A stretch of DNA of 15,130 nt. Source: Archangium sp. (GTDB taxonomy: Bacteria > Myxococcota > Myxococcia > Myxococcales > Myxococcaceae). A program made the position numbers and the translations under genes. The DNA lies in assembly GCA_016793585.1 (NCBI GenBank), contig JAEUJR010001059.1:1-15130 (forward strand), read 5' to 3'. The notes beneath the pieces were generated by a model that saw nothing but the letters and a program-made list of their open reading frames with translations, was not told the DNA's origin and did no database searches. The stretch's first letter is position 1; each line of letters begins with the position of its first letter. Below, one piece after another: positions 6,983 to 14,673 of this stretch.

Positions 6983-8539
6983 ATGGCTGAGAACGACACC
7001 CCTCCACGGTCGGCGCTCCCTGCTCACGTCCCTGCGCGAGGAACCGTCGAGGCCGCCATCGCGTCGGTCGAGGTCGACGCGTCGCTCAAGCTGCCTGAAC
7101 GCGAGAGCCTCGTCGGCGTGATGCTGGGTGAGTACCAGGTCACCGCCGTGCTCGGTGAGGGCGGCATGGGTCTCGTGTACCGCGGCCTGCAACCCGTCAT
7201 CGGCAAGCCCGTCGCCATCAAGGTGCTCAAGCCCGAGCTCGCGGCCGACCCGACCATCGTGCAGCAGCTGCTCAGTGAAGCCCGCGCGGTGAACGCGATT
7301 CGTCACCCGGGCATCGTCGACATCTTCAGCTTCGGCCTCACGCCCGACGGCCGGCAGTACATGGTGATGGAGCTGCTCGACGGCAAGCCGCTCGACCAGG
7401 TCATCGCCGAGCAGGGCCGCCTGCTGCTGCACGAGTGCATCGACGTGCTCGACCAGCTGCTCGCCGCGCTCGCGGCCGCCCACGGTGCCGGCGTCATTCA
7501 CCGCGACCTCAAGCCCGGCAACCTGCTCCTCACCCGCCTGCAGGACGGCTCGTATCGCCTGAAGATCCTCGACTTCGGCCTCGCCAAGCTGACGGCGCCG
7601 GGCCTGTCGTCGTCGCCGCAGACCAACGCCAACCTCGTGCGCGGAACGCCGGCGTACATGCCGCCCGAGCAGGCGCGCGCGCAGCCCGTGTCGAACCGCA
7701 CCGACCTCTACTCGGTGGGCGTGCTCGCCTTCGAGCTGCTGACGGGCCAGCTGCCCTTCAACGCGGCCAACAGCATGGACCTGCTGATGAAGCACGTCTC
7801 GGAGCAGCCACCGGCGCCGTCGAGCGTCGACGCCTCGATTCCCGAGGCGGTCGACACCATCGTGCTCAAGCTGATGCAGAAGCGGCCAGAAGACCGCTAC
7901 GCCTCGGCGGCCGACGTGCGCAAGGCGCTGGCCCGCGTGAAGGCAGACCTCGGTTCGGCAGGCACCCAGGTTCGACGCGCGCCGCAGCGCACGGTAGCGG
8001 CCGAGACGAAAGAGGCTCCTGCCGTTCAGAAACCCACCGTCATCGTCGAGCGGCAGCGGCGACCCATGGGCGTGCTCGTCGGCGCAGGGCTCTCGGTGCT
8101 CGTCATCGGCGGGCTCGCGGCGTTCCTCGCCACGCGCTCCCCGGAGCCCGCTGTCGAGCTGCAGCCACCCTTGCAGCCCCCAGCGCTCGAGCTGGTCGCA
8201 CTCCCGCCCGCGGCCGTCGAGCCACCGAAGGCCGTCGTCGAGCCGCCCCCGCCACCCGAGCCTCCGCCCGCTCCGGCGCCCGTCGCGCCCACCGAGTCGC
8301 CGAAGCCCCCGAGAGCCGCGAACGTGCGCAAGCCGCCCTCGGCCGAAGCGGTGACCCGCAAGCTCGAGTCGATGAAGCGCAAGGTCGCGGCCGCCGCGTT
8401 GGCGCCCAACCGCCAGCGGACGATGGCCTCGGCGCTCGACACCCTCGAGGCCGAGCTCAAGTCTGGCGAAGCGACCGCTGAAGAGGTCGACGCCTACTTG
8501 AAGGAGCTCGAGAAGGAGCTGACGAAGGGAGCCCCGTGA
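6983..8539 (+). CDS. Transmembrane Ser/Thr protein kinase (Hanks type)
   Basis: This 518-residue protein has a complete kinase domain at about 51-320. The glycine loop is G58-E-G-G-M-G63, the ATP-binding Lys is K80 (VAIK) and the helix-C Glu is E99. The catalytic loop is HRDLKPGN (173-180) with Asp175, and DFG is 197-199. The activation segment ends GTPAYMPPE (221-229), followed by D241 and R305. All catalytic residues are present and it is an RD kinase, so it should be active and activated by loop phosphorylation. A basic stretch (RQRR, 357-360) precedes one membrane helix at 362-383. A Pro-rich extracytoplasmic linker (387-453) and a charged helical tail (455-516) follow. No PASTA or PEGA domain is seen. 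ATG at 6983 was chosen because the frame upstream only mirrors the TPR gene. It overlaps the next gene by GTGA. Confidence 0.95.
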   Translation: MAENDTPPRSALPAHVPARGTVEAAIASVEVDASLKLPERESLVGVMLGEYQVTAVLGEGGMGLVYRGLQPVIGKPVAIKVLKPELAADPTIVQQLLSEARAVNAIRHPGIVDIFSFGLTPDGRQYMVMELLDGKPLDQVIAEQGRLLLHECIDVLDQLLAALAAAHGAGVIHRDLKPGNLLLTRLQDGSYRLKILDFGLAKLTAPGLSSSPQTNANLVRGTPAYMPPEQARAQPVSNRTDLYSVGVLAFELLTGQLPFNAANSMDLLMKHVSEQPPAPSSVDASIPEAVDTIVLKLMQKRPEDRYASAADVRKALARVKADLGSAGTQVRRAPQRTVAAETKEAPAVQKPTVIVERQRRPMGVLVGAGLSVLVIGGLAAFLATRSPEPAVELQPPLQPPALELVALPPAAVEPPKAVVEPPPPPEPPPAPAPVAPTESPKPPRAANVRKPPSAEAVTRKLESMKRKVAAAALAPNRQRTMASALDTLEAELKSGEATAEEVDAYLKELEKELTKGAP

Positions 8540-9285
8540 CCGCGACGCTGCTCGCCCTCGTCATCGCCGCGCCGCGGGTGGCGGTGCTCGTCTCGGCGAC
8601 CGACGTGAACGCCGCACAACAGGGCCAGGTGCAGGCGGTGCTCACGGCCGAGCTGCGCAAGGCCGAGCTCGTCGTGGTGCCCGTCACGGTTCCCTGCAAT
8701 GGCGACCGCGCGTGTCTGGTGTCGCAGGCGAAGGGCCTGGGGCTCGACGCGCTGGTGCTGGTGTCGCTCGTCGGCGTGCTCAAGAACGTCTCCATCGACC
8801 TCGAGGGCCTCTCGCCGTTGACGAACGAGCCGCTCGCGACCGCCACCTTCACGTGGAAACGCAGCCAACCCGCGTCGGCCGGCGCCGAACGTGTGCGGGC
8901 GTTCGTGGTCTCGATGGTCGACCGGCTGCGACAGGTGAAGCCCGTCGTCGAAGCGCCTCCGCCGCCTGTCGTCGTGCAGCCCGCGCCCGTCGCTGCTCCC
9001 GCCGTGGTGGTGTTGCCGGCTCCCGTGGCAGAGCCCGTTCGTTCGCGGGCTCCGATGTTCGTGGTGGGCGCGGTCTCGGTGGCCGCGGCCGTCACCTCGG
9101 GGCTGTTGCTGGGGTTTGCGTCGAGTGAGCGCGCGGCGCTGCAGCGGCTCGAGCCGTTGAGCGTCACCCGCGCGCAGGCCGAGCAGCGCGTCGTCGCGAC
9201 CAACGGGCTCTACACCGGCGCCCTCGTCTCGGGGCTCGTCGCCGGTGTCGCAGCGGCCGTCGCCGTCTTGCTGGGAGTGCTCTGA
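8536..9285 (+). CDS. Small membrane protein, first of a tandem paralogous pair
   Basis: This is a 249-residue protein. A hydrophobic start (4-12) lacks basic residues, so it is a weak signal peptide or part of the fold. The N-terminal domain (about 13-130) has a C54-x5-C60 pair followed by LGLDALVLVSLVGVL and KNVSIDLEGL, a pattern reminiscent of the TolB-N/CsgG-like domains often found near deltaproteobacterial kinases. That resemblance is tentative. A Pro/Val-rich linker (138-169) follows, then two membrane helices (about 173-194 and 226-248) joined by a charged loop. GTG at 8536 overlaps the kinase stop, with AAGGGAG just upstream as a good Shine-Dalgarno, so translation is probably coupled to the kinase. 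The protein is probably an envelope partner of the kinase, inferred from context. It is clearly related to the next gene. Confidence 0.85.
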   Translation: MTATLLALVIAAPRVAVLVSATDVNAAQQGQVQAVLTAELRKAELVVVPVTVPCNGDRACLVSQAKGLGLDALVLVSLVGVLKNVSIDLEGLSPLTNEPLATATFTWKRSQPASAGAERVRAFVVSMVDRLRQVKPVVEAPPPPVVVQPAPVAAPAVVVLPAPVAEPVRSRAPMFVVGAVSVAAAVTSGLLLGFASSERAALQRLEPLSVTRAQAEQRVVATNGLYTGALVSGLVAGVAAAVAVLLGVL

Positions 9286-10011
9286 GTGCCAGCGCTGGTC
9301 GCCCTTCTCCTCGCGGCATCGCCCAGCACGGGGCTGCTCGTCGAGCTCGGTCGTGGTGACGTCAAGCCGGCGCTCGCCCAGAAGGCGCAGAAGGCCCTGA
9401 TGCGCGAGTTCGCCGGCGCCGGCATCGAGGTGGTTGCCAGCGCCTGTACCAGCCGCGCCTGCGCCCTCACCGAGGCAGGCGCGTCGAAGCGAGACGTGGT
9501 GGTGCTCATCACCGCGGCGATGGTGCTCAAGACCGTCGTGCTCGACCTCGAGGCCGTGTCGGTGAAGACAGGGAACGCCTTCGGGCAGACGACGCTGCGG
9601 GTGAAGGAGACTCAGCTCGAGCAGCCGCTGGGCCTCCAGGACTTCACGAAGTCGCTCGTCGAGCAGCTCTCCCTCGAGCAGGCCGAGCCGGCTCCGCCAC
9701 CGCCGGCCGTGGTGGCAGCGCCCGTCGTTCCGGTGCTCGTCGTCACGCCGCTCCCACCTGCGTCGGCCCCCTCACGCACCGGCCCCATCGCTTCGTTCAT
9801 CGGTGCGGGCGCCTTCGCCGTCGCGGGCGGGACGATGGCCCTGCTCGGCATCTCTCGCGGTTCGACGCTGCGAGATGGCATGGCGCGACCGCTCCCCGAG
9901 GCGCTCCAGCTGCGCGACGAGGGAAACACGTTCTTCTCGCTCGCCTTCGCGTCGGCCGTGCTCGCGGCGGCCCTCGTCACCGCCGGCATCGTGTGGTGGT
10001 TGTCGCAGTAG
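9286..10011 (+). CDS. Small membrane protein, second of a tandem paralogous pair
   Basis: This 241-residue protein has the same layout as its upstream neighbour: hydrophobic start (4-11), a domain with a C54-x4-C59 pair, a matching strand region (VVVLITAAMVLKTVVLDLEA, 71-90), a Pro-rich linker (134-164) and two C-terminal membrane helices (about 167-188 and 216-238). Sequence has diverged well beyond layout, so the duplication is old. GTG at 9286 directly abuts the preceding TGA with no spacer, suggesting termination-reinitiation and matched production. The gene ends CAG-TAG at 10011, touching the stop of the convergent gene. A kinase-associated sensory or regulatory role is inferred from the operon only. 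Confidence 0.85.
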   Translation: MPALVALLLAASPSTGLLVELGRGDVKPALAQKAQKALMREFAGAGIEVVASACTSRACALTEAGASKRDVVVLITAAMVLKTVVLDLEAVSVKTGNAFGQTTLRVKETQLEQPLGLQDFTKSLVEQLSLEQAEPAPPPPAVVAAPVVPVLVVTPLPPASAPSRTGPIASFIGAGAFAVAGGTMALLGISRGSTLRDGMARPLPEALQLRDEGNTFFSLAFASAVLAAALVTAGIVWWLSQ

Positions 10012-10017
10012 CTACTG
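10006..10017. other. 12-bp perfect palindrome formed by two back-to-back stops
   Basis: CAGTAGCTACTG is self-complementary. It consists of the last sense codon (CAG, Gln) and TAG stop of the plus-strand gene and the same two codons of the minus-strand gene. No intergenic base remains. As RNA it can form only a 3-bp stem with a 6-nt loop, so it is not a terminator. Confidence 0.9.
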
Positions 10018-11883
10018 GCAGCCGACGACGTGCTCCGCCACGCCGGCGATGACGCCGCCATCAGGCAGGGGCCCGCTGGCGCCACTTGCGCCGCCCATGA
10101 AGGTGACAGCGCCGGCGTCGAGGCCCTGCACCGTCGAGTCGCACCAGATGGCCACGCTCGGTCCACCGATGCCTGGTGCGCCTGGGCCGCCCGCGCCGCC
10201 CCTGCCACCCGCGCCGCCCTGGCCGCCCGCGCCACTCGCCATGCCCGAGAAGGTGCCCATCTCGGTCGTCAGGTCGAGGTCGAAAGCAATCGAGGCCTGG
10301 TTGCACGCCGCTCGGTAGCCGAGCCGCGAGGGCCCACCGCTGCCTCCTTGACCTCCCTGGCCGCCGCTCCCTCCAGGGCCTCCCGTGCCACCCGAGTTTC
10401 CCAGCACCGTGACGGCGGTGAAGCTCGGCGGCCGCCCCGAGACGGCGATGGCGATGCTCGCGCCACCAGGTTGCCCTGGTCCGCCCGCTGCGCCGCCACA
10501 GCCTCGCCCACCTCCACCGCTGCCGCCCGGCCCCGTCACGACAAAGGGAAGGTCGGTCGAAGCCTGGAACCGCAGCGTCACCTGGCCACCAGCCCCACCG
10601 CCGCCTCCCTCTTCTCCGGGTTGCCCGTCAGTGCCGGGGTCTCCGGTGACGGGCGTCCACATGCCATTGGCGAGTGTTCCGCGCCCGACGCGAACCAGGC
10701 CGGGCTGCCCAGGCATGCCATCGGTGCCTGTGGGCCCGACCTGCCCATCATCAGCGATGAGCGGCATCTGACAGGGGCACGACAAGCACTCGCTGAGCCG
10801 CGAGATGTAGTCGAGGTTCATTCCATCGAGCGGGTCGTTCCGGCCTGAGTTGTTTCCTCGCGCGCCGTTGCCGCACGCGCTCGGCCCCCCAGCGCCTCCA
10901 GCGGCGAGCGTTGCCTGGCAGCTCGAGAGCATGCAGCCCACCCGGCCCGGGCTGCCCGGCCCGCCTGTCAGCCCCGGTCCGCCAGGACTGCCCGCGTCGC
11001 CCGGGGTGCCAGCGCTGCCGTTGGCGCCACGGCCGGCCTCGACGATGAGGTGGCGCAGGCTGATGGGCGAGTCGAGCAGGCGCAGGGTGATGCTGGCTTC
11101 ACCGGGTTGCACTGCATCGACCTGTGAAACCGACACGCGGTCGAGCACCACCGACGAAGGCAGGCCCTGAGCAGTCAGGCCCCGTCTGATGAGGGCGCGG
11201 CTCGAGGGAGTGGACGAGCGAGCCCAATTCAAACTCGCGCGGTACCCGCCGTAGACCGAGATGGGAGCGCTCCAGGCGACGTGCTCATCGAAGTCACCGT
11301 CGGACGCGAAGATGGCATGCGCGCCTTGCTGCGGAGCCCGCTGAAGCGCTGCGCCGAGGCTGCGCAGCGGTGCTTCACGGGTCCCGGCGTTCGAGTCGTT
11401 GCCGAAGCGGGGGTCGACGAAGAGCCCACCATCGGCGACGCCGTCGAGGCCATCACAGTTCGAATCGAGGAACGCGTCGTCAGGCTCGTCTGCGCTGCCG
11501 GGAACGCAGGGCGCGCAGCGATTGGGCATCGACACGCCGCAGGTCGACCCGGCACCACAGACGCCACAGCTGACCGTGCCGCAGCCGTCGTCGAGCACCC
11601 CGCACTCGGCGCCGGCCGACTGACAGGTTCGGCTCGGCACGCAGCCCGCGTCGAGCCCACCATCGAGCCCTGCGTCTGGCATCGCTCCCGCGTCCGAGGG
11701 CCCGCCACCCGTGGAGCCCGCGTCTGTGCCACCGCCATCAGGCTGCTCGACGCACCGACCATCTTCCGTGCAGCGCTGTGACGGACCGCACGTGCTCGGC
11801 TCACACCGGAAGGGAATGTCTGGCAGCTGGGCGCACTGACACGCGTGCAGCAGCAAAGCGAAGACGGGCAGGGTCGCTCTCAT
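10012..11883 (-). CDS. Collagen-like glycine-rich lipoprotein (second paralogue)
   Basis: This is a 623-residue protein. The lipoprotein signal ends LHAC with Cys15, immediately followed by Gln-Cys. Cys-rich segments (27-44, 81-126) flank a DAG/Gly linker (49-80). A DSNCDGLDG motif (140-148) resembles short calcium-binding loops. Residues 155-180 (VDPRFGNDSNAGT, then PLRSLGAAL) match the start of DUF1565/parallel beta-helix proteins. Then come glycine tracts: ten Gly-X-Y triplets at 286-315, six at 380-397, and Gly-Gly-rich runs at 412-433, 451-474, 496-518 and 551-575. These alternate with short hydrophobic strands such as SIAIAVSGRP (476-485). This suggests a beta-helix or polyproline-II bundle with collagen-like loops on the outer surface. 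ATG at 11883 overlaps the upstream stop (ATGA) and gives the signal peptide, so a longer in-frame extension is rejected. It is homologous to its upstream neighbour. Ligand unknown. Confidence 0.9.
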   Translation of the reverse strand: MRATLPVFALLLHACQCAQLPDIPFRCEPSTCGPSQRCTEDGRCVEQPDGGGTDAGSTGGGPSDAGAMPDAGLDGGLDAGCVPSRTCQSAGAECGVLDDGCGTVSCGVCGAGSTCGVSMPNRCAPCVPGSADEPDDAFLDSNCDGLDGVADGGLFVDPRFGNDSNAGTREAPLRSLGAALQRAPQQGAHAIFASDGDFDEHVAWSAPISVYGGYRASLNWARSSTPSSRALIRRGLTAQGLPSSVVLDRVSVSQVDAVQPGEASITLRLLDSPISLRHLIVEAGRGANGSAGTPGDAGSPGGPGLTGGPGSPGRVGCMLSSCQATLAAGGAGGPSACGNGARGNNSGRNDPLDGMNLDYISRLSECLSCPCQMPLIADDGQVGPTGTDGMPGQPGLVRVGRGTLANGMWTPVTGDPGTDGQPGEEGGGGGAGGQVTLRFQASTDLPFVVTGPGGSGGGGRGCGGAAGGPGQPGGASIAIAVSGRPPSFTAVTVLGNSGGTGGPGGSGGQGGQGGSGGPSRLGYRAACNQASIAFDLDLTTEMGTFSGMASGAGGQGGAGGRGGAGGPGAPGIGGPSVAIWCDSTVQGLDAGAVTFMGGASGASGPLPDGGVIAGVAEHVVGCQ

Positions 11884-13535
11884 CGGCACTCCCAGCGTTC
11901 TGCAGCGAAGCCCTCGAGGCCGCCGGGTGCGGCGAGGCCGCCCGCTCCGAGGTTGAACGCGGGTTGACCATCGAACCCGGCGTCGGGAGCACACCAGATG
12001 CCGACGCTGGGCCCTCCACGGCCAGCGCCACCGACTCCGCCGGCGCCACCCTGGCCGCCTGCACCACCAGCGCCCGCCGAGACCAGGGCACACAGGGGCT
12101 CGACCTCACCGGCGCCACCCCGGCCGCCCCCACCGCCTGGACCGCCTCGACCTCCTGCGCCACCCGCACCACCACGGCTCGTCACCAGCTCGACGTCGGC
12201 GAGGGCAGGCCGACCGCTGAGAACGAGGAGCGCGACCGAGGGAGCACCGCCGCTGCCGCCCCGGCCTCCAGCGCCACCGCAGCCACCGGCACCACCGCCT
12301 CCGCCGAAGCGGGTCCGGCCACCGCCCGTCGTGTCGCACGGCTTGACGCAGCCGCTCGCGCCTCCGCCGCCGCCGGGTTGGCCCCAGTCGCCTGCCGTGC
12401 CCGCGTCAGCGAACCACGAAACCCACTCGCCCACGACGAAGGCTCCCGCTTCGAGCGCCGCCGGGCCCTGCACGCCGGTCGCGCCAACACCGCCATCGCG
12501 GCCCCGCCCGCCCTGCAGCACCGCGGGCCCGGCGCAGGTCTCGGAGCCACCTGCGGCGCCGCCCCCACCGTCAGTGGGCTGGGCTGCCAACGAGCCAGTG
12601 CCGCCCGAGCCACCGGGCTCTGCTCCGCACGGACTGAGCCCGCCAGGCGCGCCAGCGTCACGGAGTTGGCCGGGTTGCCCGTCGCCGCCTGAAGCACCAC
12701 CCATTCCATCGAGCCCGGGCAGTCCAGCGCCACCAGCGCCGGCCGTCAGGCGCAGCGCCTTGAGTGTCGGAGAGGCACGCTCGAGCGTCAGCACCACCGA
12801 CGCCTGCCCAGCATCAGCGGGCGCCGAGCTCAGGTTCAGGTTTGCGAGCGTGGCGCTGGCTGTCAGGTCTTCACCTCGGAGGCCGCTCGAGCCGAGGGCG
12901 ATGCTGGTGCGCTGTGAGGTGGGGCGGCCGAGCGTGTCGCGACCACCCCAGATGACGACCTCGCCCGTCCACCGCAGCGAGCTGCCCGTCTCGACGAAGG
13001 AGTCTCCCGCGAAGAGCACGATGCCATCGCCACCATCGGCGTTCGCCAGGCCCAGCGCGTAGCCGAACGTTCGGAAGGGCCTGTTGAGGTCTCCGACGAC
13101 GCCCGTGCCATCGGAGCCGGTCGGAGACACGAAGAGGAGCCGCGCTCGAACACCATCGATGCCGTCACAGTTGGTGTCGAGGCCGAGCTCGTCGAGGGGG
13201 TCGGTGAGCAGACACCCGGCGTCGAAGGGGCCCGCGTCGAGAGTGCCCGCGTCATCGAAGGCGCCAGCATCTTCTGGCATTCCCGAGTCCATTCGGCCGC
13301 CGTCGGCGCCCGCATCAGGAACTCCCGCGTCGCGCCCTGCATCGACGAGCGAGGCGTCGGGAGCGGCAGGCGACGTCACGCAGCGGTCGCTCACGCAGAA
13401 TGGGCGCTCGCGAGGGCACTCGGAGTCAGCGGCGCAGAGCAGCTCGACGCCATCGAGTGTCAGGCACTGACACCCACCGAGCGCGAGTACGAGACCTTCG
13501 ATGAAGAGGAGCCGAAAGGAACGTGCGCGGGTCAC
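11880..13535 (-). CDS. Collagen-like glycine-rich lipoprotein (first paralogue)
   Basis: This 551-residue protein has the same architecture as its downstream neighbour. The lipobox is LGGC (Cys22), followed by Gln-Cys. A Cys-rich knot (34-52) and a DAG-rich linker (59-108) lead to DTNCDGIDG (120-128), then a beta-helix start (FVSPTGSDGT, then NRPFRTFGYALG). Glycine tracts cover 266-300, 386-430, 455-476 and 487-508. Hydrophobic inserts between them, PSVALLVLSGRP (432-443) and PSVGIWC (509-515), are nearly repeated in the paralogue. The start is uncertain: GTG at 13535 gives a canonical basic signal peptide and was chosen. An in-frame TTG at 13550 would add five residues including an acidic one. 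Neither has a strong Shine-Dalgarno. It lies 66 nt after the MoxR gene (51 nt if TTG is used), with a TTGACG right after that stop but no well-spaced -10. Confidence 0.88.
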   Translation of the reverse strand: MTRARSFRLLFIEGLVLALGGCQCLTLDGVELLCAADSECPRERPFCVSDRCVTSPAAPDASLVDAGRDAGVPDAGADGGRMDSGMPEDAGAFDDAGTLDAGPFDAGCLLTDPLDELGLDTNCDGIDGVRARLLFVSPTGSDGTGVVGDLNRPFRTFGYALGLANADGGDGIVLFAGDSFVETGSSLRWTGEVVIWGGRDTLGRPTSQRTSIALGSSGLRGEDLTASATLANLNLSSAPADAGQASVVLTLERASPTLKALRLTAGAGGAGLPGLDGMGGASGGDGQPGQLRDAGAPGGLSPCGAEPGGSGGTGSLAAQPTDGGGGAAGGSETCAGPAVLQGGRGRDGGVGATGVQGPAALEAGAFVVGEWVSWFADAGTAGDWGQPGGGGGASGCVKPCDTTGGGRTRFGGGGGAGGCGGAGGRGGSGGAPSVALLVLSGRPALADVELVTSRGGAGGAGGRGGPGGGGGRGGAGEVEPLCALVSAGAGGAGGQGGAGGVGGAGRGGPSVGIWCAPDAGFDGQPAFNLGAGGLAAPGGLEGFAAERWECR

Positions 13536-13601
13536 GACGAGCGGTTCCAAGAGGCGGCCACGTGGGAACCATAGCCGAACCGGCGACGGTCGCGCGTCAA
13601 C

Positions 13602-14657
13602 TCAAGGCAGCCCAAGCGTCTGCCGCGACAGCCGCTCGATGGGCGCTTTCAGAATCTCGCTGATGAGGGCCGGCGCGACGACGCCGGGCGCGAGCTCCAA
13701 TCGATGCGCGAACAACACGGGCGCCAGCGTCTCGAGGTCTTCACTCGACACGAAGTCGCGGCCCCGCAGCACGGCCAACGTCTGCAGCGCGGGAATCGCC
13801 TGCACGAGGCACCGCGTCGAGATGCCCTGGCGCACGCGCTTGTCGGCGCGAAGCAGGCGCGCCACGTCGACGAGGCACTCCTGCACCCGCGCGTCGACGG
13901 CCACCGTCTCACGCACCAACTTGCGGCACGCGACGACGTCTCCACGCAGCACCTTCGGCAAGTCTCTCGAGACGCGCGGTGTTCCCCAAGCGCGCAGCAC
14001 CTCGAGCTCCGACGCGCGGTCGATGTGCTTCATCGACAGCTTGAAGAGGAAGCGGTCGAGCTGCGCCATCGGGAGTGGATAGGTGCCCACCGCGTCGAGC
14101 GGGTTCTGCGTCGCCAGCACGAAGAACAGCTCGTCGAGCCGGTGCGTCGTGTTGTCGACGGTGACCTGCTTCTCGGCCATCGCTTCGAGCAGCGCCGACT
14201 GCACCTTGGGCGAGGTGCGATTGATTTCGTCGACGAGCACCACGTAGGCGAACAGCGGGCCGCGGCGGAACGTGAAGTTGTTGGTGGCGGTGTCGAAAAT
14301 CATCACGCCCGTCACGTCGCTCGGCAGCAGGTCGGGCGTGAACTGCACGCGGCGGAAGTCGGCGATGTCGTCGTGGTGCAGGTCGTCGATGATGGAGTGG
14401 CCCAGCGACTTCGCGAGCGTCGTCTTGCCCGAGCCCGGGTAGTCCTCGAGCAGCACGTGGCCGTCGGCGAAGAGCGCCACCAGCACCAGCTCGATGATGT
14501 CGTCGCGGCCCATCACCTGCTCGCGCATGCGGTCTCGCAGGCGGCCGGCCACCGAGCGCACGTCGTCGAGCGTCGCGATGCCCTTCGGCGCCGGGGGAAT
14601 GACGGGCGCAGCGGGCGCCACGGCAGGCACGAGGGTCGGGTCGGTCTCGAGGGTCAT
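13602..14657 (-). CDS. MoxR-family AAA+ ATPase
   Basis: This 351-residue protein has a standard MoxR core after a Pro/Ala-rich N-terminal tail (8-25). Walker A is DYPGSGKTT (72-80, Lys78) and Walker B is VVLVDEINR (139-147). Sensor 1 is ATQNP (182-186), followed by LPMAQLDRF (195-203). The C-terminal lid has GIST-R where many family members have GASPR, then LRGRDFV and LFAHRL. MoxR proteins act as chaperone-like ATPases that activate or assemble partners, often together with DUF58 and transglutaminase/VWA membrane proteins. The gene just upstream fits that pattern, but no DUF58 gene follows; two lipoprotein genes do. A good Shine-Dalgarno (TGGAGA, about 5 nt before ATG 14657) supports the start. 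Spacing of 16 nt from the upstream gene suggests an operon. Confidence 0.95.
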   Translation of the reverse strand: MTLETDPTLVPAVAPAAPVIPPAPKGIATLDDVRSVAGRLRDRMREQVMGRDDIIELVLVALFADGHVLLEDYPGSGKTTLAKSLGHSIIDDLHHDDIADFRRVQFTPDLLPSDVTGVMIFDTATNNFTFRRGPLFAYVVLVDEINRTSPKVQSALLEAMAEKQVTVDNTTHRLDELFFVLATQNPLDAVGTYPLPMAQLDRFLFKLSMKHIDRASELEVLRAWGTPRVSRDLPKVLRGDVVACRKLVRETVAVDARVQECLVDVARLLRADKRVRQGISTRCLVQAIPALQTLAVLRGRDFVSSEDLETLAPVLFAHRLELAPGVVAPALISEILKAPIERLSRQTLGLP

Positions 14658-14673
14658 ACGGTCTCCAGAGGCG

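Noticed and set aside
10006..10017. Bidirectional terminator
   Set aside because: The palindrome has no loop; RNA could form only a 3-bp stem, and there is no T run on either side.
11884..12093. Longer N-terminus for the second collagen-like lipoprotein
   Set aside because: It would overlap the upstream gene by about 210 bp and bury the lipobox; ATG at 11883 gives a clean lipoprotein signal and ATGA overlap.
13551..13604. Promoter for the collagen-like lipoproteins (TTGACG after the MoxR stop)
   Set aside because: The nearest -10-like sequence (TATGGT) is about 21 nt away, too far for a standard promoter, so it is not called as a feature.
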